From Dugong dugon (taxonomy: Eukaryota > Chordata > Mammalia > Sirenia > Dugongidae), in assembly GCA_030035585.1 (NCBI GenBank), contig CM057460.1, positions 220,555,711-220,619,710 on the forward strand: a stretch of 64,000 bases of DNA, read 5' to 3'. Every line of letters begins with the position of its first letter. The first letter of the stretch is position 1. Positions 22,468 to 34,915 of the stretch are shown one piece after another. Below the pieces are notes generated by a model. It worked only from the letters and a program-made list of their open reading frames with translations. It made no database searches and had not been told where the DNA came from. The position numbers were made by a program, and so were the translations under genes.

Positions 22468-23558
22468 CCTGCTCAGACATAACCAAATCAAACAAAAAAG
22501 GACAAAAATCTACAATCAATAAACAAAGAAAATAACTACTGAATATCCTGAAGACAGCAGAAAATATCAAAACATTTAAAAAAAACAGGACAAGATGGTT
22601 CCAGTAGGTGTCCAGAATAAAACACCAGATGACCTAGTAGAAGAAAAAGCACCAGAACTACCTGGCAGGGATTTCAAATTATTAATATTCAGAGCTATCC
22701 AAAGAGTTGAAGCAAAAAGTAGGCAAAAATGATGAAAAAATGGACAAAATCATGGAAAAGACAGAAAAAACAATGAAAGAATTCAGAAATATAATACTGA
22801 AACAAAATGTCAAAATAAATTCACAACCAGAAATCATACAAAAACAGCAATTAGTAATTCAAAAGATAAACAACAAGATTTCAGAAATGGACTGTGTCAT
22901 AGAAGGTCTGAGGGGCAGGTTTGAAACAATTGAAGGCAGGATCACTGAAACTGAAGACAAATACTTGGATACCATATGGTCTGAGGAAAAATCAGAGAAA
23001 AGAATGAAGAAAAATGAAGAAACCCTGAGAAATGTGGGATACAATCAAAAGCAAAAACTTGCCAGTGATCAGATTTCCAGAACAGAGGGAGAAAATGGAA
23101 AACACAGAGAGCATCATTGAAGAATTGCTGACATAAAATGCCCCTAATATGAAAGATGAAAAGCTGACCATCCAAAAATCTCAATGAATATAGGACAGAC
23201 CCCAAAAGAAAATCACCAAGGCATATCATAATCACACTCGTTAAAACCAAAGACAAAGAAAGAATCCTGAGAGCATCTTGAGAAAACTGAAAACTCACAT
23301 ACAGAGGAGAAACAATAAGACTAAGCTCTGATTACTCAGCAGAAACCATGCAGGCAAGAAGGCAAATTGATGACATATATAAAACATTGAAATAAAAAAA
23401 AAAAAAACTATCAACCAGGAATAATATATCCTGCAAAACACTTACTCAAATATGATGGTGAAATTAGGACATTTCAAGATAAACAGAAATTAAGGGAATA
23501 TATAAAACCCAACCAACAAACTTACAAGAATTATTAAAGGAAATCCTTGGGTTTTAGA
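22468..23558 (+). pseudogene. L1 ORF1 (ORF1p), broken
   Basis: Homologous along its length to the ORF1 at 2404-3549, with the same MVPVGVQN-type segment near 22591 and a coiled-coil segment in the open stretch 22707-23120 (KNDEKMDKIMEKTEKTMKEF). The C-terminal part near 23390-23558 is degraded. The usual start codon position is altered. Confidence 0.82.
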
Positions 23559-23752
23559 AGAACCAACATGAGACAAAATCCTGAATCTAGGACCCAAGAC
23601 TGCATCATTCAGGTACCAACTTAGGTAATGAACTCTCAAGGATTAATCCAAACTAAAAGATTTCCAACAGGGAACCAGAGAGGTTAATCTGTAAATGACA
23701 ACAATGTCAGAACAACAAAAGGGAATAAATGGTGTAGGTATAGAACTTCTTA

Positions 23753-24010
23753 ATGGAGAGGAAGGCAAGGCGATACCACGTAATAGAAGACTGGTTCAAA
23801 CTTAGGAAGATAAGGGTAAATTTCAAGGCAACCAAAAAGAAAGTTAACAAACCTACTCATCAAAATAAAGAAGAAAAACATAAAGTCTCAGTAAACACAA
23901 GATCTACAAAAATGAAAGAAATGAAAAACAATCCACAAACAAAAGGAATTCAGCACAAGACAGTAAGACAAAGAAAACATCAGCACCACAAAGAAAGCAC
24001 TATAAAATGA
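23753..24010 (+). CDS. small basic open frame between L1 ORF1 and ORF2
   Basis: An 85-codon frame beginning MERKARRYHVIEDWFKLRK, very rich in Lys and Arg, with core KKVNKPTHQNKEEKHKVS. Its TGA overlaps the ATG assigned to ORF2 (ATGA at 24007-24010). The same core is open in the minus-strand L1 (50298-50522) and recognisable in the L1 at 840 (about 3720-3900). The inter-ORF region is about 430 bp, against tens of bases in human and mouse L1 as I recall. A protein role is unproven: A-rich sequence stays open easily, and the copies are related by descent. Confidence 0.35.
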   Translation: MERKARRYHVIEDWFKLRKIRVNFKATKKKVNKPTHQNKEEKHKVSVNTRSTKMKEMKNNPQTKGIQHKTVRQRKHQHHKESTIK

Positions 24011-26260
24011 TAGCAATAAAATCATACCTATCAATAATTACACTGAATGTAAATGGTCTAAATGCACCAATAAAGAGACAGAGAGTGACAAATGGACAAA
24101 AAACAGGATCCATCAATATGCTGTCTACTAGAGACATACCTTAGAAATAAAGATGTAAATTTATTAAAAATTAAAGGATAGAAAAAATATATCAAGCAAA
24201 TTGCTACCAAAAAAAGGCAGGAGTGGTAATGCTAATCTCAGATAAAATAGACTTTAAAACAAAATCCACAATAAAAGACAAAGACGGGTATTGTATAATG
24301 ATTAAAGGGATGATCCATCATGAAGACATAACCATAACAAATATCTATGCACCCAGTGATAGGGCTCCAAAATAGATAAAACAAAGTCTAAGACCACTGA
24401 AAAGAAAAATTGACAGTTCCAAAATAATAGTAGGAGGAGACTTCAACACGCCATTCTTGGTAAAGGACAGGACATCGAGAAAGAAATTCAAAAAAGACAC
24501 AGAAGATCTAAAGACCACAATCAGCCAACTTTACCTCACAGACATATGCAGAACACTTCACCCAACAGCAGTAAGTACACATTATTTTCCAATGCACATG
24601 GAATGTTCTCCAGAGTAGACCACATCTTAGACTACAAAGCAACTGTCAATAAAATCCAAAACACTGAGATAACACAAAGTATGTTCTCTGATCACAATGC
24701 CATCAAAGTAGAAATTAACAACAGGAAGAGCAAGGAAAAGAATCAATTACATGGAAACTGAATAACACCCTGCTTAAAAACCACTGGGTAATAGAAGAAA
24801 CCAAAGACCAAATAAAAAAATTCCTAGAATCAAACAAGAATGAAAACACATCATACCAAAACCTTTGGGACAGAGCAAAGGCAGTGCTCAGAGGTCAATT
24901 TATAGCAATAGATACATACATCAAAAAAGAAAGGGACAAAATCAAAATGTTAGGTATACAACACAAACAAATAGAAAGAGAACAGCAAAAGAAGCCCACT
25001 GTCACCAGAAGAAAGGAAATAATAAAAATCAGAGCAGAAATAAATGAAACAGAGACTAGAAGTAAAATAGAAAGAATCAACAAAACCAAAAGTTGGTTCT
25101 TTGAAAGGATCGACAAAATCAACAAACCACTCATCAAGGTGACAAAAGATGGGGACAACATTGACAATAACAGGAAAGGATGCAAATAACCGAGATAAAA
25201 AATGAAATGGGGGACATTACAACAGACCCACGTGAAATAAAAAGGATCATAACAGAGTACTATGAAAAACTATACTCCAACAAATTTGAAAACCTAGAGG
25301 AAATGGGCAAATTTCTAGAAACACACTACCTACACAAACTAACACAAAATGCTGTTGAAAATCTGACACATAAAAAGAGAAGAGATTGAAAAGGTAATTT
25401 AAAAAACTACCAACAAAAAAATAAATAAATAAAAAAGCCGTGGCCCAGATGCTTCATTGGAGAATTCTATCAAACATTCAGAGAAGAGCTTATACCAGTA
25501 TTACTCAAACTATTTCAGAACATAAAAAAGGAACAGATAATTCCAAATTCATTCTATGAAGCCAGCATAACCCTGATACCAAAATCAGGCAAAAACACTA
25601 CTAAAAAAGAAAATTGCAGACCAATATCTGTCATGAATGTCGATGCAAAAATTCTCAACAAAATTCTACCCAATAGAATTCAGCATCATATCAAAAAAAT
25701 AATACAACACGACGAAGTGGGATTCATACCAGGTAAGCAAGGATGGTTCAACATTAGAAAATCAAACAATGTAATCTACCACATAAATGAAATAAAGGAA
25801 TCATATGAACATCTCATTTACTGCAGAAAATGCATTTGAAAAAATCCAACACCCATTCCTGATAAAAACGGAAAATAAAATAAGTGTAGAAGGGAAATTA
25901 CTTAACATAATAAAGGGCATCTATACAAAACCAACAGCCAACATCATTCTTAATGGAGAGAGGCTGAAAACATTCCCCCTGAGAACAGGAACAAGACAAG
26001 GATGCCCTTTATCACCACTCCTGTTTAACACTGTACTGGAAGTTCTAGCTACAGCAATAAGACAATAAAAAGAAATAACGGGCATCAAAGTTGGTAAGGA
26101 AGAAGTAAAACTATCCCTATTTGTGGATGATATGATACTATACATACAGATGCAAAAAGACTCCACAAGAAAACTACTGGAACTAACAGAAACATTCAGC
26201 AGAGCAACAGGATACAAGGTCATCTTATATTCCAACACACCAATAAAGAGAACCATGAAA
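24007..26260 (+). pseudogene. L1 ORF2, first part (endonuclease and part of reverse transcriptase), broken
   Basis: Starts MIAIKSYLSIITLNVNGLN, the conserved start of the L1 endonuclease domain. Reverse transcriptase blocks follow: [15 protein letters not shown] near 25720 and [17 protein letters not shown] near 25978, with the catalytic motif region read as LFVDDMIL near 26118, altered from the usual FADD. The frame is interrupted many times. It runs into a second ORF2 segment at about 26261. Confidence 0.85.
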
Positions 26261-29056
26261 GAAAGGAAATAATAAAGATTAGAACAGAAATAAATGAAAT
26301 AGAGACTAGAAAAACAATAGAAAGAATCAACAATACCAAAAGTCAGTTCTTTTGAAAGAAAAAAATCGACAAACCACTGGCCAGATTGACAAAAGAAAAA
26401 CAGGAGAAGACGCAAATAACCCAAATAAGAAATGAAATGGGGACATTACAACAGACCCAACTGAAATAAAAAGGATCATAACAGATTATGGAAAAAACTA
26501 TACCCCAATAAATTTGAAAACCTAGAGGGAATGGATAAATTTCTAGAAACACACCACCTAACCAAACTACAACAAAGTGATATTGAAAATCTGAACAGAC
26601 CCATAACAAGAGAAGAGATTGAAAAGGTAATAAAAAAAAACTCCCCCCCAAAAAGGCCTTGGCCCATATGGCTTCACTAGAGAATTCTACAAAACATTCA
26701 GAGAAGAGCTTGTACCAGTACTACTCAAGCTATTTCAGAGCATAGAGAAGGAAGCAACACTTCCAAATTCATACTATGAAGCCAGCATAATGCTGATACC
26801 AAAATCAGGCAAAGACACCACCAAAAAAGAAAATTACAGACCAATATCTCTCATTAATATAGATGCAAAAATTCTCAACAAAATTCTAGCCAATAGAATT
26901 CAGCATCATATCAAAAAAATGATACACCATGACCAAGGAGGATTCATACCAGGTGTGCAAGGATGGTTCAATATTAGAAAATCAATCAACGTAATCCACC
27001 ACATAAATAAAAGCAAAGAAAAGAATCACACGATCATCTCAACTGATGCAGTAAAGGCATTTGGCAAAGTCCAACACCCATTCCTGTTAAAAACTCTCAA
27101 TAAAATAGGTATAGAAGGGAAATTTCTCAACATAATAAAGGGCATCTATGCAAAACCAACAGCCAACATCATTCTTAATGGAGAGAGGCTGAAAACATTC
27201 CCCTTGAGAACAGGAACAAGACAAGGACACCCTTTATCACCACTCCTATTTAACATTGTGCTAGAAGTTCTAGCTAGAGCAATGAGGCAAGAAAAAGCAT
27301 CCTAACTGGTAATGAAGAAGTTAAACTGTCCCTGTTTGCGAATGATATGATACTATACGTAGAAAACCCTAAAGACTCCATGAGAAAACTACTGGAACTA
27401 ATAGAAAGTTTCAGCAGAGTAGCAGGATACAAGATAAACATATAAAGGTCAATTGTATTCCTATACACCAATAAAGAGAATGAAGAAAAGGAAATCAGGA
27501 AAACAATACCATTTATAATAGCCCTTAAAAAAATAAAATACTTAGGAATAAATCTAACCAGTGACGTAAAAGATCTATACAAAGAAAACTACAAAACACT
27601 ACTGCAAGAAACCCAAAGGGATCTACACAGATGGAAAAACATACCGTGCTCATGGATAGGTAGACTCAACATTGTGAAAATGTCAATTCTACCCAAAGCA
27701 ATTTACAAACACAACACAATCCTGATCCAAATACCAACAACATTCTTCAAAGAGATGGAAAACTAATACTTTATATGGAAAGGGAAGCAGCCCCGAATAA
27801 GTAAAGCACTACTGAAGAAGAAGAATAAAGTTGGAGGACTCACACTACCTGACCTCAGAACCTACTATACAGCTACGGTAGTCAAAACAGCCTGGTACTG
27901 GTACAACGACAGATACATTGACCAACAGAACAGAATTGAGAACTCAGATGTAAATCCATCCACCTATGGTCACCTGATCTTCGAAAAGGGCCCAAAGTCC
28001 ACCAAATGGGGAAAAGACAGTCTTTTTAACAAATGGTGCTGGCAAAACTGGATATCCATCTGCAAAAAAATGAAACAGGACCCATACCTCACACCATATA
28101 CAAAAACTAATTCAAAATGGATCAAAGACCTAAATATAAAGCCAAAAAACTATAAAGTTCTTAGAAGAAAAAATAGGACCAATGCTATAGGGCCTAATAC
28201 ACAGCATTAAGAGGATAAAAACCATAACCATCAACACACAAACGCCAGAAGATAAGCTAGATAACTGGGGTCTTCTAAAAATCAAACACCTATGCTCTTC
28301 AAAAGACTTCACCAAAAGAGTAAAAAGAGAACCTACAGACTGGGAAAAAATTTTTGGACAGCACAAGTCAGACAAAGGTCTAATCTCCATAATCTACAAG
28401 AAAATCCAACACCTCTACAAAAAAAGACAAATAATCCTATTAAAAAATGGAAAGGACATGAACAGATACTTCACTGAAGGAGACATTCAAGCAGCCAACA
28501 GACACATGAGGAAATGCTCACGATCCCTAGCCAAATTAGAGAAATGCAAATTAAAACCACAATGAGATACCATCTAACCCCGGCATTACTGGCACGAATC
28601 AAGAACACTGGAAATAACAAATGTTGGAAGGGCTGTGGGGAGATCAGAACTCTTATGCACTGCTGGTGGGAATGCACAATGATACAACCATTTTGGAAAA
28701 TGATATGGTGCTTCCTTAGAAAGCTAGAAATAGAAATACTATATGATCCATCAATCCCACTCCTAGGAATATATCCTAGAGAAATAAGAGTTGTCAATCA
28801 AATAGACATATGCACACCTATGTTCATGGCAGCATTGTTCACAATAGCAAAAAGATGGAAACAACCTAGATGCCCATCAACAGATGAATGGATAAACAAA
28901 CTATGGTACATACACACAATGGAGTACTATGCAACGAGAAAGAACAATGATGAATCTGTGAAGCATCTCATAACATGGATGAAACTGGAGGACATTATGC
29001 TGAATGAAATAAGTCAATCACAAAAGGACAAATATTGTATGAGACCTCTACTGTAA
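26261..29056 (+). pseudogene. L1 ORF2, second part: duplicated segment through to the C-terminus, broken
   Basis: From 26261 the sequence returns to the position equivalent to 25011 and repeats about 1.22 kb, then continues to the normal end of ORF2. Visible: RT blocks at 26790-27305 ([36 protein letters not shown]), altered LFANDMIL near 27335, and an intact C-terminal stretch 28514-29056 with [20 protein letters not shown] and ending [12 protein letters not shown]. The two duplicated segments differ by roughly 10 percent in the stretch I compared by eye. Confidence 0.85.
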
Positions 29057-30245
29057 AAACCCATGAAAAAGTTCACACACAAAAAGTAACAATCTTTTTT
29101 GGTTACCAGGGATGGGAGGGGTGGGGAGGAATACTAAATAGGCAATAGATAAGTGATATCTTTGGTGAAGGGTGAGACAGTACACAATACTAGGGAAACC
29201 AGCACAACTTGTACAAGGAAGGTCACGGAAGCTCCATAGACACATCCAAATTCCCTGAGGGACTGAATTGCTGGGCTGAGGGTTGTGGAGACCATGATCT
29301 CGGGGAACATCTAGCTCAATTGGCATAACACAGTTTATAAAGAAAATATTCTACATTCTACTTTGGTGAGTAGCGTCTGGGGTCTTAAAAGCCTGTAGCA
29401 GCCACCTAAGATACTCCACTGGTCTCACCCCTTTGGGAGCAAGGGAGAATGAAGAGAACAGGATACAAGGAAAAGATTAGTCCAAAGGATTAATGGACCA
29501 CAGCTACCAAGGCCTCCACCGGACTGAGTCCAGTACAGCTAGATGGTGCCCGGCTACCACCACTGACTGCTCTAACTGGGATCACAACAGAGCGTTCTGG
29601 ACAGAGCTGGAGAAGGATGTAGAACAAAGTTCTAACACACACAAAAAAGACCAGATTTACTGGCCTAAAGGAGACTGGAGAAACCCCGAGAGTATGGCCC
29701 ACAGACACCCTTTTAGCTCAGTGGTAAAGTCCCTTCTGAGGTTCACCCTTCAGCCGGGGATTGGACAGCCCCATAAAACAAAACGGGACTAATGAGACAC
29801 AGCAATCCAGGGACAAAGATTAGAAGGCAGAAGCGGACAGGAAAGCTGGTGATAGGGAACTCAAGGTTAAGTAAGGACAGTGTTGACGTGTAGTGGGGTT
29901 GTTAACCATTGTCATAGGGAAACACGTGTACTAACTGTTTAATGAGAAACTATTTTGTTCTGTAAACCTTCATCTAAAGTGATAATAGCAGCACAAATGG
30001 AAAAGAGTAGTCGATGTCACTGAACGGTGCATGTAGACATTTTTGAAATGGTGCATCATTGGCTACGGATATTTTCACCAAAAAAAAAAAAAAAAAAAAA
30101 AAGGTTGAGAAGGGAGAGTGTTGACATGTCGTGGGGTTGTTAACCAATGTCATAAATCAATATATGTACTACTGTTTAATGAGAAACCATTCTTTCTGTA
30201 AACCTTCACCTGAAGTACAATAAAAAAAAATGAAAAAAAAAAAAA
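29057..30245 (+). other. L1 3' UTR of compound type
   Basis: Matches 4040-5290 block for block, including the tail repeat (29870-29980 and 30106-30225) separated by about 120 bp with an internal A-run at about 30080-30101. It includes an open 99-codon frame at 29493-29792, parallel to a 98-codon frame at 4435-4731. Confidence 0.85.
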
Positions 30246-32713
30246 AGAGAACTATGAAAAGGAAGTCAGGAAAACAATACCATTTATAATAGCCCCTAAA
30301 AAAATAAAACACTTAGGAATAAATCTAACCAGCGATGTGTAAGACCTATACAAAGAAAACTACAAAACACTACTGCAAGAAACCAAAGAGAACTACGTAA
30401 TCAAAAAACATACCATGCTCTTGGATCGGTAGGCTCAATATTGTGAAAGTGTCAATTCTACCCAAAGCAATCTACAAATACAATGCAATCCAGATCCAAA
30501 TACCAACAACATTCTTTAAAGACATGGAAAAACTAATCATTAACTTTATATAGAAAGGGAAGAGGTCTCGGATAAGTAAAGCACTACTGAAGAACAAAAA
30601 TAAAGGAGGAGGACTTGCACTACCATACCTCAGAACCTACTATACAGCTATGGTAGTCAAAACAGCCTGGTACTGGTACAATGACAGATACATTGACCAA
30701 TGGAACAATATTGAGAACCCAGATGTAAATCCATCCACCCATGGTCACCTACGCTTTCACAAGGGCGCAGAGTCCATCAAATGGGGAAAAGACAGTCTTT
30801 TTAACAAATCATACTGGCAAAACTGGATGTCCATCTGCAAAAAAATGAAACAGGACACATACCTCACACCATATAGAAAAACTAATTCAAAATGGATCAA
30901 AGACCTAAATATAAAACCCAAAACTATAAAGATCATAGAAGAAAATGCAGTATCCACGCTAAAGGCCCTAATACACGGCATTAACAGAATATGAACCATA
31001 GCTAATAACACACAAACTCCAGGAGATAAGCTAGGTAACTGGGATCTTTTAAAAATTAAACACTTATGCTCATCAAAAGACTTCATCAAAAGAGTAAAAA
31101 GAGAGCCTACAGACTGGGAAAGATTTTGGGCTATGACAAATTCGACAAAGGTCTAATCTAAAATCTACAGGAAAATCCAACACCTCTACAACAAAAAGAC
31201 GAATAATTCAATTAAAAACATGGCAATGGAAATGAACAAACACATCACCAAAGAAGACGTTCAGACATTCAAATGGCCAACAGACAGATGAGGAAATGCT
31301 CGCAATAACTAGCCATTAGAGAAATGGAAATTAAAACCATAATGAGATACCATCTCACCCCGGCATTACTGGCATGAATCAAAAAAATAGAAAATAACAA
31401 ATGCTGGAAAGGCTGCAGGGAGACTGGAACTCTTATGTACTGCTGGTGGGAATGCAAAATGGTACAACCATTTTGGAAGACAATATGGGTCTTCCTTAGA
31501 AATCTAGAAATAGAAATACCATATGATCCAGCAACCCCACTCCTGGGAATATAGCCTAGAGAAATAAGAGCTGCACCCAGGTTCCCTGTGGCATTGTTCA
31601 CAATAGCAAAAAGATGGAAACACCTAGCTGCCCATCAACAGATGAATGGATGAACAAACTATGGTACAAAAACACAATGAAATACTATGCAATGAAAAGA
31701 ACAATAATGAATCTGCAAAGCATTTCACAACATGGATCAATCTGGAGAGTATCATGCTAAGTGAAATAAGTCAATCACAAAAGGACAAATATTGTATGAG
31801 ACCTCTACTATAGAAACTCACGAAAAAGTTTACACACAATAAGAAACAATCTTTGATAGTTATGAGGTAGGAGAGGGATGGGGATGGAAAAACACTAAAC
31901 AGACAACAGATAAGTGGTAACTCTGGTGAAGGGTAAGACACTATACAATACTGGGAAATCCAGCACAAGTTGTACAAGGAAAGGTCATAGAAGCTCCATA
32001 GAAAAATCCAAACTCCCTGATCTGGGCTGAGGACCGTGGGGACCATGGTCTAAGGGAATATCTAGCTCAACTGGCATAACAGTTTATAAAGAAAATGTTC
32101 TACATTCTACTTTGGTGAGTAGCATCTGGGTCTTAAAAGCTTGGGAGTGACCATCTAAATACTCCACTGGTCTCACACCTTCAAGAGCATGGGAGAATGA
32201 AGAAAACCAAAGACATAAAGGAAAGATTAGTCCAAAAGACTAATGGACCACAGCTACCACAGCCTTCACTAGACTGAGTCCAGCTCAACTAGATGGTGCC
32301 TGGCTACCACCATTACTGTGATCACAATAGAGGGTCCCAGACAGAGCTGGAGAAAAATGTAGAACAAACTTCTAACTTGACAAAAAAGACCAGACATACT
32401 GGCCTGACAGAGACTGGAGAAACCCTGAGAGTATGGCCTCTGGACAGCCTTTTAGCTCAGTAATGAAGTCACTCCCAAGGTTCACCCTTCAGGCAAAGAT
32501 TAGACAGCCCCATAAAACAAAACAAGACTAGTGGGGCACAACAGCCCACAGACAAGGACTAGAAGGCAGGAGGGGACAGGAAAGCTGGTAATAGGGAACC
32601 CAAGGTCGAGAAGGGAAAGTGTTGACATGCCACAAAACAATGTGTACTAATTGTTTAATGAGAAGCTAGTTTGTTCTGTAAACCTTCATTTAAGTACAAT
32701 TAAAAAAAAGAAC
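30246..32713 (+). mobile_element. second, 5'-truncated LINE-1 nested in the A-tail of the first
   Basis: Begins abruptly in ORF2 (aggaagtcaggaaaacaatacc, equivalent to about 27485) directly after the A-rich tail of the upstream L1. It runs through a broken ORF2 C-terminus (open part 30650-30994, [19 protein letters not shown]) and a single-unit 3' UTR, ending in an A-rich tail near 32711. The absence of any host sequence between the two L1s fits insertion into the poly-A tail. Confidence 0.85.
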
Positions 32714-32730
32714 GAAAATGTCTGAACAGG
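32714..32730. repeat. right target-site duplication of the L1 pile-up
   Basis: Partner of 20193-20209. Because it lies beyond both L1s, the second was added inside the footprint of the first. Confidence 0.8.
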
Positions 32731-33009
32731 CTTAAGTAGGGTCACCCTATCTACCCAGCCTGTATTTTCTGTTTTAATATCTAAAGTTTCACTTGTTTAC
32801 ATAGAAAATATGTTATTAAATACAATACAGTGGGATAGCCTACAGTATTGATAGCCAATAACTGCATTTTATCTTAGAAAATACTCCTTAAAATAAAACA
32901 TGTTTTGAAGCAATAATTGACAAAACATATATATACCCTCACTTCTTCCCAGGCAGAAGCACAAATAACTTACATCTAATAAACACCTTCACCACCCATC
33001 TATAAGTTT

Positions 33010-33465
33010 GCTATAGCGTGGTGGCTTGTGTGTTGCTGTGATGCTAGAAGCTATGTCACTGGTATTTCAAATACCAATAGGGTCAACCATGGTGCACAGG
33101 TTTCAGCAGAGCTTCCAGACTAAGACAGACTCGGGAAAAAAAAAGGTCTGGTGATCTACTTCTGAAAATTAGCCAATGAAAACCCGATAGATCACAGAAT
33201 ATTGCCCAAGACTTCGACTCGCTTATGTTGAACCTGTCACCAAGAGGGACCAATAGCTTGAGAAGGACATTATATTTGGTAGAGTGGAGGACCAGCCAAG
33301 GTAAGGGAAACCCTCAATGAGATGGACTGACACAATGGCCGAAACAATGGACTCAAACATGCCAATGATCATGAAGATGGTGCAGGACCAGACAACATTT
33401 CATGCTGTATGCATGGGGTCACCATGAATCATAGCGAACTCTACAGCAACTTACAACGACAAGCC
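33010..33465 (+). mobile_element. internally deleted RTE/BovB-type element
   Basis: A 5' UTR-like module (gtggcttgtgtgttgctgtg, tttcaaataccaatagggtc, cagcagagcttccagac) is joined directly to the 3' module (ccaatagcttgagaagg, caatgagatggactgac, gtgcaggaccagac) and the tail ttacaacgacaa. The coding region is missing. The same join occurs at 43795-44265. Confidence 0.82.
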
Positions 33466-33746
33466 GATAGAAGTACCGAAGAGAGACAGAGAGAAGGTTC
33501 AGATGGGAATCAAGTTTCTAGACCAGAACTCTCCTGAGGCCTACTCTAGCTCCAGCCCTCCCATAGTTTGGTTCCATATGCCAATGAATAGACATCTTTA
33601 TCTGCCCCCCAACACACTTGTAATTATTGTTGTTTAAGCTAGTTTGATTTGAGTTCCTGCCCTTCGCAACCAATACGGTCATAGTCAATACACTGACGCC
33701 AAACTAGAAAATCTATACATAGAACTTTTCTTGCATTTTTGTCCGA
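33466..33746. other. intronic sequence, nothing recognised
   Basis: No repeat or gene signal seen. Confidence 0.5.
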
Positions 33747-33761
33747 CTTGGGTGAATATAT

Positions 33762-34595
33762 ATATGTATATATATATTTTTACAGTTAAGTGGTTTATTT
33801 ATTTTTTAATTTTTTTTACTGTACTTTAGGTGAAGTTTACAGAACAAATACTTTCTCATTAAACGGTCAGTACACATATTGTTTTATTACATTGGGTAAC
33901 AACCCCAGGACATGTCAACACTCTCCCTTCTCGGCCTTGAAGGACCTTTCTTTTTTTTTTTTTTTTGGTGAAAATATACATAGCCAAAGGCACACCATTT
34001 CAAACATTTCTACACGTACAATTCAGTGACATCGACACGTTCTTCCGGTTGTGCTACTATTCTCACTTTAGATGAAGGTTTACAGAACAAAATAGTTTCT
34101 CATTAAACAGTTAGTACACGTGTTTCCCTATGACAATGGTTAACAACCTCACTACACGTCAACACTGTCCTTACTTAACCTTGAGTTCCCTATCACCAGC
34201 TTTCCTGTCCGCTCCTGCCTTCTAGCCCTTGTCCCTGGACTGCTGTGCCTCATTAGTACCGTTCTGTTTTATGGGGCTGTCCAATCCCCGGCTGAAGGTG
34301 AACCTAGGGAGTGACTTCACCACTGAACTAAAAGGGTGTTCGGGGGCCATACTTTTGGGGTTTCTCTAGTCTCTGTCAGGCCAGTAAACCTGGTTTTTTT
34401 GTGTGTGTTAGAATTTTATTCTACATCCTTCTCCAGCTCTGTCCAGAACTCTCTGTTGTGATCCCGGTCAGAGCAGTCATTGGTGGTAGCCGGGCAACAT
34501 CTAGCTATACTAGACTCAGTCTGATGGAGGCCGTGGTAGTTGTGATCCATTAATCCTTTGGACTAATCTTTTCCTTGCATCCTGTTCTCTTCATT
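33762..34595 (-). mobile_element. 5'-truncated LINE-1, 3' UTR only, with 15-bp target-site duplication
   Basis: Compound 3' UTR in inverted orientation: tail units near 33820-33945 and 34067-34200 flank an A-run (T-run at 33951-33966 on plus). The remainder reads to about 34595. CTTGGGTGAATATAT at 33747-33761 is repeated exactly at 34596-34610. Confidence 0.92.
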
Positions 34596-34737
34596 CTTGG
34601 GTGAATATATTTTAACGTGATTCTGAGTAAGGGACTGCTGCCTCTCTCAACACAAACTTAAAATCGACAGTGATGTACACAAAGCCCCTCGGTGATCACT
34701 TCCAGGCCCATGGCTTTATACACAATCTATATACTGA

Positions 34738-34904
34738 GGAGCCCTGGTGGCATGATGGTAAGAGCTTGGCTGCTAACCAAAAGGTTGGCAGTTCAAATTC
34801 ACCAGCTGCTCCTTGGAAACCCTACGGGGCAGTTCTACTCTGTCCTATAGGGTCGCTATGAGTCGGAATCGACTCCACCACAACATATTTTTTTTGGGGG
34901 GTGG
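34738..34904 (+). repeat. AfroSINE with exact 11-bp target-site duplication
   Basis: gagccctggtggcatgatgg, then ggttggcagttcaaattcac and tcctatagggtcgctatg. TATATACTGAG is present at 34727-34737 and 34905-34915. Confidence 0.97.
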
Positions 34905-34915
34905 TATATACTGAG

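Larger units (their letters stand above)
20210..30245 (+). mobile_element. LINE-1 with complete 5' UTR and a partial internal duplication
   Basis: Parts in order: multi-unit 5' UTR 20210-22430, broken ORF1 about 22468-23558, inter-ORF region with a small open frame, ORF2 from 24007, a duplicated ORF2 segment (second copy starts about 26261), ORF2 stop near 29056, compound 3' UTR and A-rich tail to about 30245. The bulk is about 1.2 kb longer than an unduplicated copy would be. Numerous stops and frameshifts make it inactive. Confidence 0.93.

Noticed and set aside
25921-26424. A 167-codon minus-strand open frame
   Set aside because: Antisense shadow of L1 ORF2, which is A-rich on its sense strand and so leaves the other strand open.
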